From: JAYZVT01 sp050248375
GTDB taxonomy: Bacteria > Pseudomonadota > Alphaproteobacteria > Rhizobiales > Methyloligellaceae
Direction: 5' to 3'
Length of the DNA stretch: 7,657 nucleotides
NCBI GenBank assembly: GCA_050248375.1
Contig: JBFWSL010000191.1
Span: forward strand, 1 to 7,657
The notes beneath the pieces were generated by a model. It saw only the letters and a program-made list of their open reading frames with translations. It ran no database searches and had not been told where the DNA came from. The position numbers and the translations under genes are program-made. Below, piece after piece: positions 1-6,823 of the stretch (position 1 is the first letter of the stretch; each line of letters begins with the position of its first letter).

Positions 1-2027
1 ATGACCCCGCGCATGGCCGCCTGGAAGCGGTACAGGCAGTTTGCGGCGCAATAGTCCACGATGGGCCGGTCCGCGGCGGGCTCGCGGTCGTCCTCGAAGC
101 GCTTGAGCACGCAGGACAGCAGGTAAAGCTCGCTCAGCGCGTCGGCGAGCCGGCCGGTGATCTTCTGCTTGGTCTTCAGGCCGCCGCCCAGAAGCGCCAC
201 CGTCAGGTCGGCCACCAGCGCGAAGCTGCGCGCCGAGCGGGCGAGCTGCCGGTACCACTTGCGCGTCACCCCCGCATGGGCCGGTGCGCTGGCGAGAAGG
301 CCGAAGGTCAGGTTGTGGAACAGCGAGCCGAACACGTTGGCCACGGCGAAGGACACATGGCCCGTGAAGGCCTCCGAGAACCTGTCGAAACCCCGCTCCT
401 CGTCGCTGTCCTGCAGCGACTGCACTTCCTTGTACAGCCAGGGATGGCTGCGCAGGGCGCCCTGGGCGAAGGTGATGAGCGTGCGCGTGAGGATGTTGGC
501 GCCTTCCACCGTGATGCCCACCGGCACCATCTGGTAGGCCGCCTGCAGGTAGTTGGACGGTCCGTCGCAGATGGCCCGGCCGCCGTGGATGTCGAAGGCG
601 TCGTTGACCGCCGCGCGCATGCGCTCGGTGGTCTGGTACTTCAGCAGCGCCGAGATCACCGCGGGCTTCTCGCCCGCCGCGACCATCGAGGCGGTGACCG
701 ACCGGCCCGCCTCGCACACATAGGCGGTCTCCACCAGCCGCGCGAGCGGCTCCTCGATGCCCTCCATGAACGCGATCGGGATACCGAACTGCTTGCGGAT
801 GCGGCCATAGGCCGTGGACGTGCGCAGCATCGCCTTGGCGGCGGCCGTGCTGGAGGCGGGCAGCGAGATCGAGCGTCCCGCCGACAGGCACTCCATCAGC
901 ATGCGCCAGCCCTGGCCCGCGCGCTCCGCTCCGCCGATCACCCACTCCATCGGGATGAACACGTCGGTGCCCCAGTTGGGACCGTTCGGGAAGGCCGCGC
1001 CGCACGGCAGGTGCCGCCGGCCGATCTTCACCCCCTCATGGTCCGTGGGAACCAGCGCCAGGGTGATGCCGATGTCCTCGCCCTTGCCCAGCAGGTTCTC
1101 CGGGTCGTAGAGGCGGAAGGCGAGGCCGAGCAGGGTCGCCTTGGGACCGAGCGAGATATAGCGCTTGTCCCAGGTGGTCCGGATGCCCAGCGTCTCCTTG
1201 CCCTTGAAGGTGCCTTTGGTGACGAAGCCCACATCGCGCATGGTCGCCGCGTCCGAGCCCGAATGCGGGCCCGTCAGGCCGAAGCAGGGAATCTCCTCTC
1301 CCCTGGCCAGCCGCGGCAGGTAGTGCTCCTTCTGCTCCGGCGTGCCGTATTTCTCGATCAACTCCCCCGGCCCCAGCGAGTTGGGCACCATGACGATGGT
1401 GACGCCGTCGGCGCTGCGCGAGGCGATCTTGCCGAGGATGAGGGACTGCGCCTGGGCGGAGAAGCCGAGCCCCCCATGCTCCCTGGAGATGAGCATGCCG
1501 AGGAAGCCCTTCTCGGCCACGAATTTCCATACCCGGTCCGGAATCTCGTGCAAGGTGTGCCGGATCTCCCAGTCGTTGAGCAGTTCGCACAGTTCCTGGG
1601 TCGGTCCCTCGATGAACGCCTTCTCCTCCGCGCTCAGGGTGATCGGCGCCACGGACTTCAGCCGCGACCAGTCGGGATCGCCACCGAACAGCTCCGCGTC
1701 CCAGCCCACGGTGCCGGCATCCAGCGCCTCCTGCTCCGTTTCCGAAACCCGGGGCATGATCTTCTTCAGCGCCTTGTAGGCCGGCCGCAGGACATACTTC
1801 TCCTGGATGGCCGGCAGCGAAAGCAGCGTCAGCGCGCCCGCCACGAGCCAGCCGAGGAAAGCGAGGACGGAGGCGTGCGGCGCGTGCCAGCCGCCGGCGA
1901 ACACCCCCGACTGCGCCAGCAGGGTCAGCAGCGCCACCCCTCCCGCCCAGGCGAGCAGGGAGGCATGACGAAGCGCCAGGAAAGTGAATACGCAGAAGGC
2001 CGTCAGCAGAAAGAGAAGGGTGGGCAT
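1..2027 (-). CDS. fadE: Acyl-CoA dehydrogenase FadE (3' end beyond window)
   Basis: FadE catalyses the first step of fatty-acid beta-oxidation, the FAD-dependent oxidation of acyl-CoA to trans-2-enoyl-CoA, at the inner membrane. The reading frame is open from an ATG at 2027 to the left edge: 675 complete codons, against about 814 in E. coli FadE, so the C-terminus is missing. Residues 1-20 and about 52-72 are hydrophobic and probably membrane segments. The dehydrogenase core follows, with VPNSLGPGEL at 214-223, the flavin/substrate motif CFGLTGPHSGSDA at 248-260, and ITVEGANILTR at 505-515, where E508 aligns with the expected catalytic glutamate. From about residue 520 the sequence matches the FadE-specific C-terminal domain (DUF1974), ending in the window after AMRGV. 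An in-frame TGA lies two codons upstream of the ATG, so no earlier start exists. A weak GGA Shine-Dalgarno sits 9 nt before it. The gene is transcribed away from the liv operon. Family assignment is from recalled similarity along the whole length and is secure; chain-length preference cannot be read from sequence. Confidence 0.95.
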   Translation of the reverse strand, partial: MPTLLFLLTAFCVFTFLALRHASLLAWAGGVALLTLLAQSGVFAGGWHAPHASVLAFLGWLVAGALTLLSLPAIQEKYVLRPAYKALKKIMPRVSETEQEALDAGTVGWDAELFGGDPDWSRLKSVAPITLSAEEKAFIEGPTQELCELLNDWEIRHTLHEIPDRVWKFVAEKGFLGMLISREHGGLGFSAQAQSLILGKIASRSADGVTIVMVPNSLGPGELIEKYGTPEQKEHYLPRLARGEEIPCFGLTGPHSGSDAATMRDVGFVTKGTFKGKETLGIRTTWDKRYISLGPKATLLGLAFRLYDPENLLGKGEDIGITLALVPTDHEGVKIGRRHLPCGAAFPNGPNWGTDVFIPMEWVIGGAERAGQGWRMLMECLSAGRSISLPASSTAAAKAMLRTSTAYGRIRKQFGIPIAFMEGIEEPLARLVETAYVCEAGRSVTASMVAAGEKPAVISALLKYQTTERMRAAVNDAFDIHGGRAICDGPSNYLQAAYQMVPVGITVEGANILTRTLITFAQGALRSHPWLYKEVQSLQDSDEERGFDRFSEAFTGHVSFAVANVFGSLFHNLTFGLLASAPAHAGVTRKWYRQLARSARSFALVADLTVALLGGGLKTKQKITGRLADALSELYLLSCVLKRFEDDREPAADRPIVDYCAANCLYRFQAAMRGV

Positions 2028-2135
2028 GGCGTGTCATCCAGCAGGACCCGCGGCGGCGGGAATCACCGCTCGCGGCGCAAATGCGTCATGAATCATCCGC
2101 CCGGCTCATTAACAATCGGCGAATGGACCTGGGGC

Positions 2136-2164
2136 AGTATAACGCGGGCCGCCGGAAGTGGACA
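2136..2164 (-). promoter_or_regulatory. Candidate fadE promoter (weak)
   Basis: On the minus strand a TATACT hexamer (2136-2141), five of six matches to the sigma70 -10 consensus, is preceded at 17 nt by TGTCCA (2159-2164), which matches the -35 consensus at only three of six positions. Transcription would begin near 2129 and give a leader of about 100 nt before the fadE ATG. The -10 is good and the -35 poor, so a regulator-assisted promoter or a chance match are both possible. Confidence 0.3.
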
Positions 2165-2174
2165 TGACGGAACA

Positions 2175-2200
2175 GGGGGGTGCGGCCTCCCGCCCGCCCC
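2175..2200. repeat. GC-rich imperfect hairpin
   Basis: Bases 2175-2185 can pair with 2190-2200 through nine G-C pairs with two mismatches, around a 4-nt CCTC loop. No run of T follows on the plus strand and none follows on the minus strand, so it does not look like an intrinsic terminator. It lies upstream of both promoter candidates and may be an incidental consequence of high GC content. Confidence 0.3.
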
Positions 2201-2256
2201 TTCCGCAGCAGCTCACAATCTCCCGTGATTGCCCGCCAGTCCCCGGCTCCGGCCCG

Positions 2257-2285
2257 TTGTCACCCGTCCGGCCATCTGATTTAGT
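2257..2285 (+). promoter_or_regulatory. Candidate liv operon promoter, sigma70-like
   Basis: TTGTCA (2257-2262, five of six matches to the -35 consensus) is followed after exactly 17 nt by TTTAGT (2280-2285, four of six matches to the -10 consensus). Transcription would start near 2291-2293, about 45 nt before the livH ATG. This is the best-spaced promoter on the plus strand of the intergenic region. It is overlapped by the 2265-2306 inverted repeat, which suggests it is controlled by a DNA-binding regulator. No transcript data are available to me. Confidence 0.5.
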
Positions 2286-2306
2286 AACCGTGGGAATGGC
2301 CGGACG
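2265..2306. repeat. 11-bp perfect inverted repeat, candidate operator
   Basis: CGTCCGGCCAT at 2265-2275 is repeated as its exact reverse complement ATGGCCGGACG at 2296-2306, with 20 nt between the arms. The left arm lies in the spacer between the -35 and -10 candidates and the right arm just past the predicted transcription start. Arm centres are 31 bp apart, close to three helical turns, so both arms would face the same side of the DNA. That geometry fits a repressor or Lrp/GntR/TetR-like dimer or multimer, but the regulator is unknown. The repeat itself is seen directly; its role is inferred. Confidence 0.55.
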
Positions 2307-2315
2307 CCCGGCCGT
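2296..2315 (+). promoter_or_regulatory. Possible 5' leader hairpin before livH
   Basis: GGCCGG at 2298-2303 pairs with CCGGCC at 2308-2313 around a 4-nt ACGC loop, and the stem can extend to eight pairs by T2297-G2314 and A2296-T2315. If transcription starts near 2291, this stem would sit almost at the 5' end of the mRNA, where it could protect the transcript. Its left strand is the right arm of the operator-like repeat, so DNA and RNA roles cannot be separated from sequence alone. Confidence 0.3.
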
Positions 2316-2336
2316 GGGGGAAGAATTGGGGGCAGC

Positions 2337-3251
2337 ATGGAGTATTTTCTCCAGCAACTCATCAATGGCGTCACGCTTGGCTCCATCTATGGACTGATCG
2401 CCATCGGCTACACGATGGTCTACGGCATCATCGGCATGATCAATTTCGCCCATGGCGATATTTTCATGGTCGGTGCCTTCATTGCGCTCATCACGCTGAT
2501 CGCGCTGTTCTCGATCGGCGTCACCTTCGTGCCGCTGGCGCTGCTCGTCGTACTGATCATCGCCATGTGCTTTACCTCCGTATGGGGGTGGACGGTGGAA
2601 AGGGTCGCCTACCGGCCCTTGCGGGAATCCTTCCGCCTCGCCCCGCTGATCACCGCCATCGGCATGTCAATCGTGCTGCAGAACTTCGTGCAGAACATGC
2701 AGGGCGCCCGCGTCAAGCCGCTGCAGCCCGTGGTCACCGGCGGCTACAAGCTGATGGAGCACGACGGCTTCGTCGTCGCCCTCAGCAATATCCAGATTCT
2801 GATCGTGGTCACCACCGTCGCCTTGATGGTGATTTTCTCGCTCGTCATCTCGCGCACCTCTCTCGGCCGCGCCCAGCGCGCCTGCGAGCAGGACAGGCTC
2901 ATGGCCGCCCTCACCGGCGTCAATGTGGACCGCACCATCTCGCTGACCTTCGTCATCGGCGCGGCCCTCGCCGCCGTGGCCGGCATCATGTACCTGCTCT
3001 ACTACGGCGTGATCGACTTCTACATCGGCTTCGTCGCGGGCATCAAAGCCTTCACAGCCGCCGTGCTCGGCGGCATCGGGTCGTTGCCCGGCGCCATGCT
3101 CGGCGGCCTCATCATCGGCCTCATCGAGGTGTTCTGGTCGGCCTATTTCACCATCGAGTACAAGGACGTGGCGGCCTTCTCCATGCTGGCGCTGGTGCTG
3201 ATCTTCATGCCGTCCGGGCTGCTCGGGAAGCCCGAGGTGGAGAAGGTATGA
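2337..3251 (+). CDS. livH: Branched-chain amino acid ABC transporter permease LivH
   Basis: This is one of the two inner-membrane permeases of the LivHMGF importer, which moves leucine, isoleucine, valine and sometimes related amino acids or amides into the cytoplasm. The 304-residue product is of normal length (E. coli LivH is about 308). It opens with the family N-terminus NGVTLGSIYGLIAIGYTMVY (10-29), followed by GMINFAHGDIFMVGAF (33-48). Hydrophobic membrane segments lie at roughly 14-34, 43-60, 62-84, 101-118, 152-172, 201-223, 237-264 and 278-292. The cytoplasmic coupling loop that contacts the ATPases is SLGRAQRACEQDRLMAALTG (175-194). The C-terminus has the conserved FMPSGLLGKP (290-299). 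The ATG is preceded by G-rich sequence at 2316-2323 and 2328-2332 that can act as a ribosome site. It is the first gene of the operon, and its stop overlaps livM by 4 nt (ATGA), indicating translational coupling. Confidence 0.96.
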   Translation: MEYFLQQLINGVTLGSIYGLIAIGYTMVYGIIGMINFAHGDIFMVGAFIALITLIALFSIGVTFVPLALLVVLIIAMCFTSVWGWTVERVAYRPLRESFRLAPLITAIGMSIVLQNFVQNMQGARVKPLQPVVTGGYKLMEHDGFVVALSNIQILIVVTTVALMVIFSLVISRTSLGRAQRACEQDRLMAALTGVNVDRTISLTFVIGAALAAVAGIMYLLYYGVIDFYIGFVAGIKAFTAAVLGGIGSLPGAMLGGLIIGLIEVFWSAYFTIEYKDVAAFSMLALVLIFMPSGLLGKPEVEKV

Positions 3252-4570
3252 CGTCCCGCCCGGCGGCGGCCGGTGAAAGCATGAAGCTCGCGGCGGCGCT
3301 CAAGGACGCGGCCATCGCGGCCGCCATCGCCTTCGCCCTGTTCTCTTTCATCGTGGGCATTCGCACCATCGACGCGCCCGGCGGCCTCGGCCTCCAGGGG
3401 CGGCCGGAGCTCCTCGCCATATTCGTCGGTGTCGTCTTTGCCGGGCGCCTGCTGCTGAACCTGTTCTGGTGGGGCCGCCCGGGCCGGGGCGACGCCATGA
3501 CGAAGCTGTTCGCGCCCGTGACCGCGCCTGTCGCGAAATTCTCGGGCTGGCTCATACCGGCCTTGCTGCTGGCCGCCGTCGCCCTGCCCTTCATGCCCTT
3601 CGACAACCTGCGCTACCTGCTCGACGTGGGCATCATGGTGCTCACCTACATCATGCTCGGCTGGGGGCTGAATATCGTCGTCGGACTGGCCGGCCTGCTC
3701 GACCTCGGCTTCGTCGCCTTCTTCGCGGTTGGCGCCTATTCCTACGCGCTGGTGGCGACGCATTTCGACCTGGGCTTCTGGGAGGCGCTGCCGCTGGCCG
3801 GCATGCTTGCCGCCATGTGGGGCATCATCCTCGGCTTCCCCGTCCTGCGCCTGCGCGGCGACTATCTCGCCATCGTCACCCTGGCCTTCGGCGAGATCAT
3901 CCGCATCGTGCTCATCAATTGGTACTCGCTGACCAACGGCCCCGACGGCATCTCCAGCATCCCGCGCCCGACCTTCTTCGGCCTGGAGCTCTCAGCCAGC
4001 GGCGAGCCCTCCTTCCACGAGTTCTTCGGCATCGAATATTCGCCCATCCACCGCATCATGTTCCTGTACTACATCATCTTCGCGCTGGCCCTGCTGACCA
4101 ACTACGTCACCCTGCGCATGCGCCGCCTGCCGCTCGGGCGAGCCTGGGAGGCCCTGCGCGAGGACGAGATCGCCTGCCGTTCGCTCGGCATAAACACCCG
4201 CAACACCAAGCTCACCGCCTTCTCCCTCGGCGCCATGTTCGGCGGCTTCGCCGGCAGCTTCTTCGCCACACGACAGGGCTTCATCTCGCCGGAGTCGTTC
4301 ACCTTCATCGAGTCCGCCATCATCCTCGCCATCGTCGTGCTCGGCGGCATGGGCAGCCAGATCGGCGTGGTCATCGCCGCGCTGGTGATGATCGGCGGCT
4401 TCGAGTTGTTCCGCGACCTCGAGCAGCTCCGCATGCTGGTGTTCGGCCTCGCCATGGTGGGCATCATGGTCTGGCGGCCGCGCGGCCTCATCGCCACCCG
4501 CACGCCATCGGTCTTCCTCAAGGAGAAGAAGACCATATCCGCCGACCTCGTGCAGGAGGGCAAGGGATGA
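3248..4570 (+). CDS. livM: Branched-chain amino acid ABC transporter permease LivM
   Basis: LivM is the second membrane permease and pairs with LivH. The product has 440 residues (E. coli LivM is 425). Residues 13-75 form the two-helix N-terminal domain typical of long LivM proteins (DUF3382-like), with helices at about 18-37 and 54-73. The permease core begins near residue 100. Recognisable motifs are LGWGLNIVVGLAGLLDLGF (137-155), FPVLRLRGDYLAIVTLAFGE (197-216), NGPDGISSIPRP (230-241), the ATPase-coupling loop LGRAWEALREDEIACRSLGI (296-315), which is nearly identical to the E. coli protein, and VVLGGMGSQIG (363-373). The tail ends in a charged segment after VWRPRGL. The ATG at 3248 overlaps the livH stop by 4 nt; Met12 (3281) is an alternative start with GGTGA upstream, but the coupled ATGA favours the first. 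The gene overlaps livG by 4 nt in turn. Confidence 0.95.
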   Translation: MTSRPAAAGESMKLAAALKDAAIAAAIAFALFSFIVGIRTIDAPGGLGLQGRPELLAIFVGVVFAGRLLLNLFWWGRPGRGDAMTKLFAPVTAPVAKFSGWLIPALLLAAVALPFMPFDNLRYLLDVGIMVLTYIMLGWGLNIVVGLAGLLDLGFVAFFAVGAYSYALVATHFDLGFWEALPLAGMLAAMWGIILGFPVLRLRGDYLAIVTLAFGEIIRIVLINWYSLTNGPDGISSIPRPTFFGLELSASGEPSFHEFFGIEYSPIHRIMFLYYIIFALALLTNYVTLRMRRLPLGRAWEALREDEIACRSLGINTRNTKLTAFSLGAMFGGFAGSFFATRQGFISPESFTFIESAIILAIVVLGGMGSQIGVVIAALVMIGGFELFRDLEQLRMLVFGLAMVGIMVWRPRGLIATRTPSVFLKEKKTISADLVQEGKG

Positions 4571-5388
4571 CCTCCTGGGACAAGGATCCGATCCTCAAGG
4601 TCGAGCATCTGACCATGCGCTTCGGCGGCCTGCTCGCCATCGACGCCCTCTCCTTCAATGCCGGGCGCGGCGACATCACGGCCCTGATCGGTCCCAACGG
4701 CGCCGGCAAGACCACCGTTTTCAACTGCATCACCGGTTTCTACAAGCCGACCGAGGGCATGATCTCGCTACAGCACGGCGACGGTCACCGCTTCCTGCTG
4801 GAGCGAATGGACGACCATGCCATCGCCCGCCGCGCCCGCGTCGCCCGCACCTTCCAGAACATCCGCCTGTTCGGCGGCATGACCCTGCTGGAGAACCTGC
4901 TGGTCGCCCAGCACAACGCCCTGATGAAGGCCTCCGCCTTCTCCCTCGCCGGCCTGTTCGGCCTGTCGTCCTACCGCAAGGTCGAGCGGGAGGCCGTGGA
5001 GCGCGCCAAGTTCTGGCTGGAGAAGACCCGCCTTATCGACCGCGCCGACGACCCCGCCGCCGACCTGCCCTACGGCGCCCAGCGGCGGCTCGAGATCGCC
5101 CGCGCCATGTGCATGGACCCGGTTCTGCTGTGCCTCGACGAGCCCGCCGCCGGCCTCAACCCGCGCGAGTCCGACGAACTCAATACCCTGCTGCTCGACA
5201 TCCAGAAGGAGCAGAAGATCGCCATCCTGCTCATCGAGCATGACATGAGCGTGGTCATGGAGATTTCCGACCACATCGTCGTGCTCGACTACGGCAAGAA
5301 GATATCCGACGGCACGCCGGACTTCGTGCGCAGCGACCCGCATGTGATCGCCGCCTATCTCGGCGTCGAGGAAGAGGAGGTCGCCTGA
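4567..5388 (+). CDS. livG: Branched-chain amino acid ABC transporter ATP-binding protein LivG
   Basis: LivG is one of two cytoplasmic ATPases that drive the importer. It has 273 residues, slightly longer than E. coli LivG (255). In order: LTMRFGGLLAIDALSF (15-30), Walker A GPNGAGKTT (42-50), TGFYKPTEG (56-64), the Q-loop TFQNIRLF (95-102), ENLLVAQH (109-116), the signature region LPYGAQRRLEIARA (167-180), Walker B LLCLDEPAAGLNP (187-199) with D191/E192, and the switch histidine H225 in LLIEHDMSVV. The YGAQR form replaces textbook LSGGQ, but YGxQR is usual for LivG. A short insertion around residues 66-82 (GDGHRFLLERMDD region) accounts for part of the extra length. A strong AGGAGG at 4554-4559 lies 7 nt before the ATG, and that ATG overlaps the livM stop. 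All catalytic residues are intact. Confidence 0.96.
   Translation: MTSWDKDPILKVEHLTMRFGGLLAIDALSFNAGRGDITALIGPNGAGKTTVFNCITGFYKPTEGMISLQHGDGHRFLLERMDDHAIARRARVARTFQNIRLFGGMTLLENLLVAQHNALMKASAFSLAGLFGLSSYRKVEREAVERAKFWLEKTRLIDRADDPAADLPYGAQRRLEIARAMCMDPVLLCLDEPAAGLNPRESDELNTLLLDIQKEQKIAILLIEHDMSVVMEISDHIVVLDYGKKISDGTPDFVRSDPHVIAAYLGVEEEEVA
5376..5380 (+). promoter_or_regulatory. Strong Shine-Dalgarno deciding the livF start
   Basis: GGAGG lies inside the end of livG, 9 nt before the ATG at 5390. The only nearby alternative that would remove most of the unusual N-terminal extension is a GTG at 5516, which has no purine-rich ribosome site at the right distance. This site therefore supports translation of the full extended LivF. 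Confidence 0.75.
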
Positions 5389-5389
5389 C

Positions 5390-6300
<911 letters not shown>

Positions 6301-6301
<1 letters not shown>

Positions 6302-6672
6302 TGGGTATTTTCTGGGAAACGGATTTCTGGGCCTTTTTCTGGATCACCATGGTCATCGGCGGGGGCGCCGCCTACGCCACCGGCCGCGCCATGGCCCGCA
6401 AGTGGCGGCCCTACTGGCAGCTCGTCTTCTACATCTGCCTGCTCGGCATGGCCGACCGGTTCCTCCACTGGGGCCTGTTCCTCGACGCCATCCACCACGC
6501 CCAGGGCGAACTGCTCTCGCTGCACTTCTATCTGGTCGACACCGCCTTCCTCCTGCTGGTCGCCAGCACCGCCTTCCGTCTCACCCGCGCCGGCCAGATG
6601 GCGACCCAATACAGGTGGCTTTACGAGCGCACCGGTCCTTTCACGTGGAAGGCCAGGGTCCCTACCCGGTAA
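6301..6672 (+). CDS. DUF6867 family small membrane protein
   Basis: A 123-residue hydrophobic protein that I recognise as the DUF6867 type, known to me as an uncharacterised family found beside liv transporter genes in alphaproteobacteria. Three membrane helices are likely: about 9-30 (FWAFFWITMVIGGGAAYATG), 38-60 (YWQLVFYICLLGMADRFLHW) and 71-94 (LLSLHFYLVDTAFLLLVAST). Between helices 2 and 3 is a short polar loop with two histidines (LDAIHHAQGE, 61-70). The C-terminal tail, QYRWLYERTGPFTWKAR (103-119), is aromatic, basic and presumably cytoplasmic. There is no signal peptide cleavage site and no enzyme motif. The ATG overlaps the livF stop by 1 nt (TGATG), and G-rich sequence near 6285-6292 can serve as its ribosome site, so translation is coupled to the transporter. 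An accessory, assembly or stability role for LivHM is the natural guess but is inference from position. Confidence 0.8.
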
Positions 6673-6823
6673 GGGGCCGGAATCTTCGCTCCCATGATGA
6701 AATCAGGGGCAGCAAGGCTCTGGGCGCTGTACTGAAAAAACAACCTATGTAAGAATTGGCGTCAGCCTTGGATTTCTTCTTCCCTTACCGCGCTCCAGGG
6801 CAGAAATCAGGGAGTATCTATCG
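6673..6823 (+). other. Gap between the DUF6867 gene and the binding-protein gene
   Basis: These 151 bp are the only sizeable gap on the plus strand. No stem followed by a T-run is visible, so I cannot call a terminator. No hexamer pair with acceptable spacing stands out as a promoter. The sequence carries an A-run (6735-6740), a pyrimidine-rich stretch (about 6768-6787) and a 10-bp direct repeat, GAAATCAGGG, at 6699-6708 and 6803-6812, the second copy running into the ribosome site of the next gene. Read-through from the operon or a weak separate promoter are both possible. Confidence 0.6.
6809..6814 (+). promoter_or_regulatory. Ribosome binding site of livK
   Basis: AGGGAG lies 9 nt before the ATG at 6824 and supports that start, which also opens directly into a clean signal peptide. 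Confidence 0.7.

Larger units (their letters stand above)
2028..2336. other. Divergent fadE/liv intergenic region
   Basis: These 309 bp separate two genes transcribed in opposite directions and must carry the promoters of both. I see no convincing protein-coding gene in it. Contents: a short palindrome ATGAATCAT at 2088-2096 inside the presumed fadE leader; a relatively AT-rich patch around 2104-2143 holding the fadE -10 candidate; a GC hairpin at 2175-2200; and, nearest livH, a sigma70-like promoter overlapped by a perfect inverted repeat. Shared regulation of fatty-acid oxidation and amino-acid uptake is possible from the arrangement but is inference only. Confidence 0.8.

Noticed and set aside
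1036..2037. A 333-codon minus-strand frame starting 10 nt upstream of fadE
   Set aside because: It is the wrong frame of fadE; the fadE frame matches the family over 675 residues including the catalytic region, while this one shows no family motifs.
276..2228. A 650-codon open frame on the plus strand opposite fadE
   Set aside because: It lies antisense to a convincing fadE, its translation is Arg/Gly/His/Asp-rich low-complexity sequence with no recognisable domain, and long antisense frames are expected in GC-rich genes.
2296..2397. A possible short upstream reading frame of 33 codons overlapping the livH start
   Set aside because: Its ATG is part of the inverted repeat, it would be almost leaderless, it has no Shine-Dalgarno, and its peptide shows no attenuator-like run of Leu, Ile or Val codons.
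2567..4570. A 667-codon frame that would give LivM a long N-terminal extension inside livH
   Set aside because: The extra part is livH read out of frame and is Arg/His-rich without motifs; the ATG at 3248 overlaps the livH stop as expected for coupled translation.
5065..5106. YGAQR in place of the LSGGQ signature in LivG
   Set aside because: YGxQR is the usual LivG variant and all other ATPase motifs are intact.
3469..5388. A 639-codon frame that appears to fuse a novel protein to LivG
   Set aside because: The part before 4567 is the livM gene read out of frame and gives Arg/His-rich nonsense. The livG start is fixed by AGGAGG and the 4-nt overlap with livM.
6709..6740. A possible terminator after the DUF6867 gene
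   Set aside because: Only a 4-bp CAGC/GCTG pairing with a long loop is present, and it is followed by an A-run, not a T-run.
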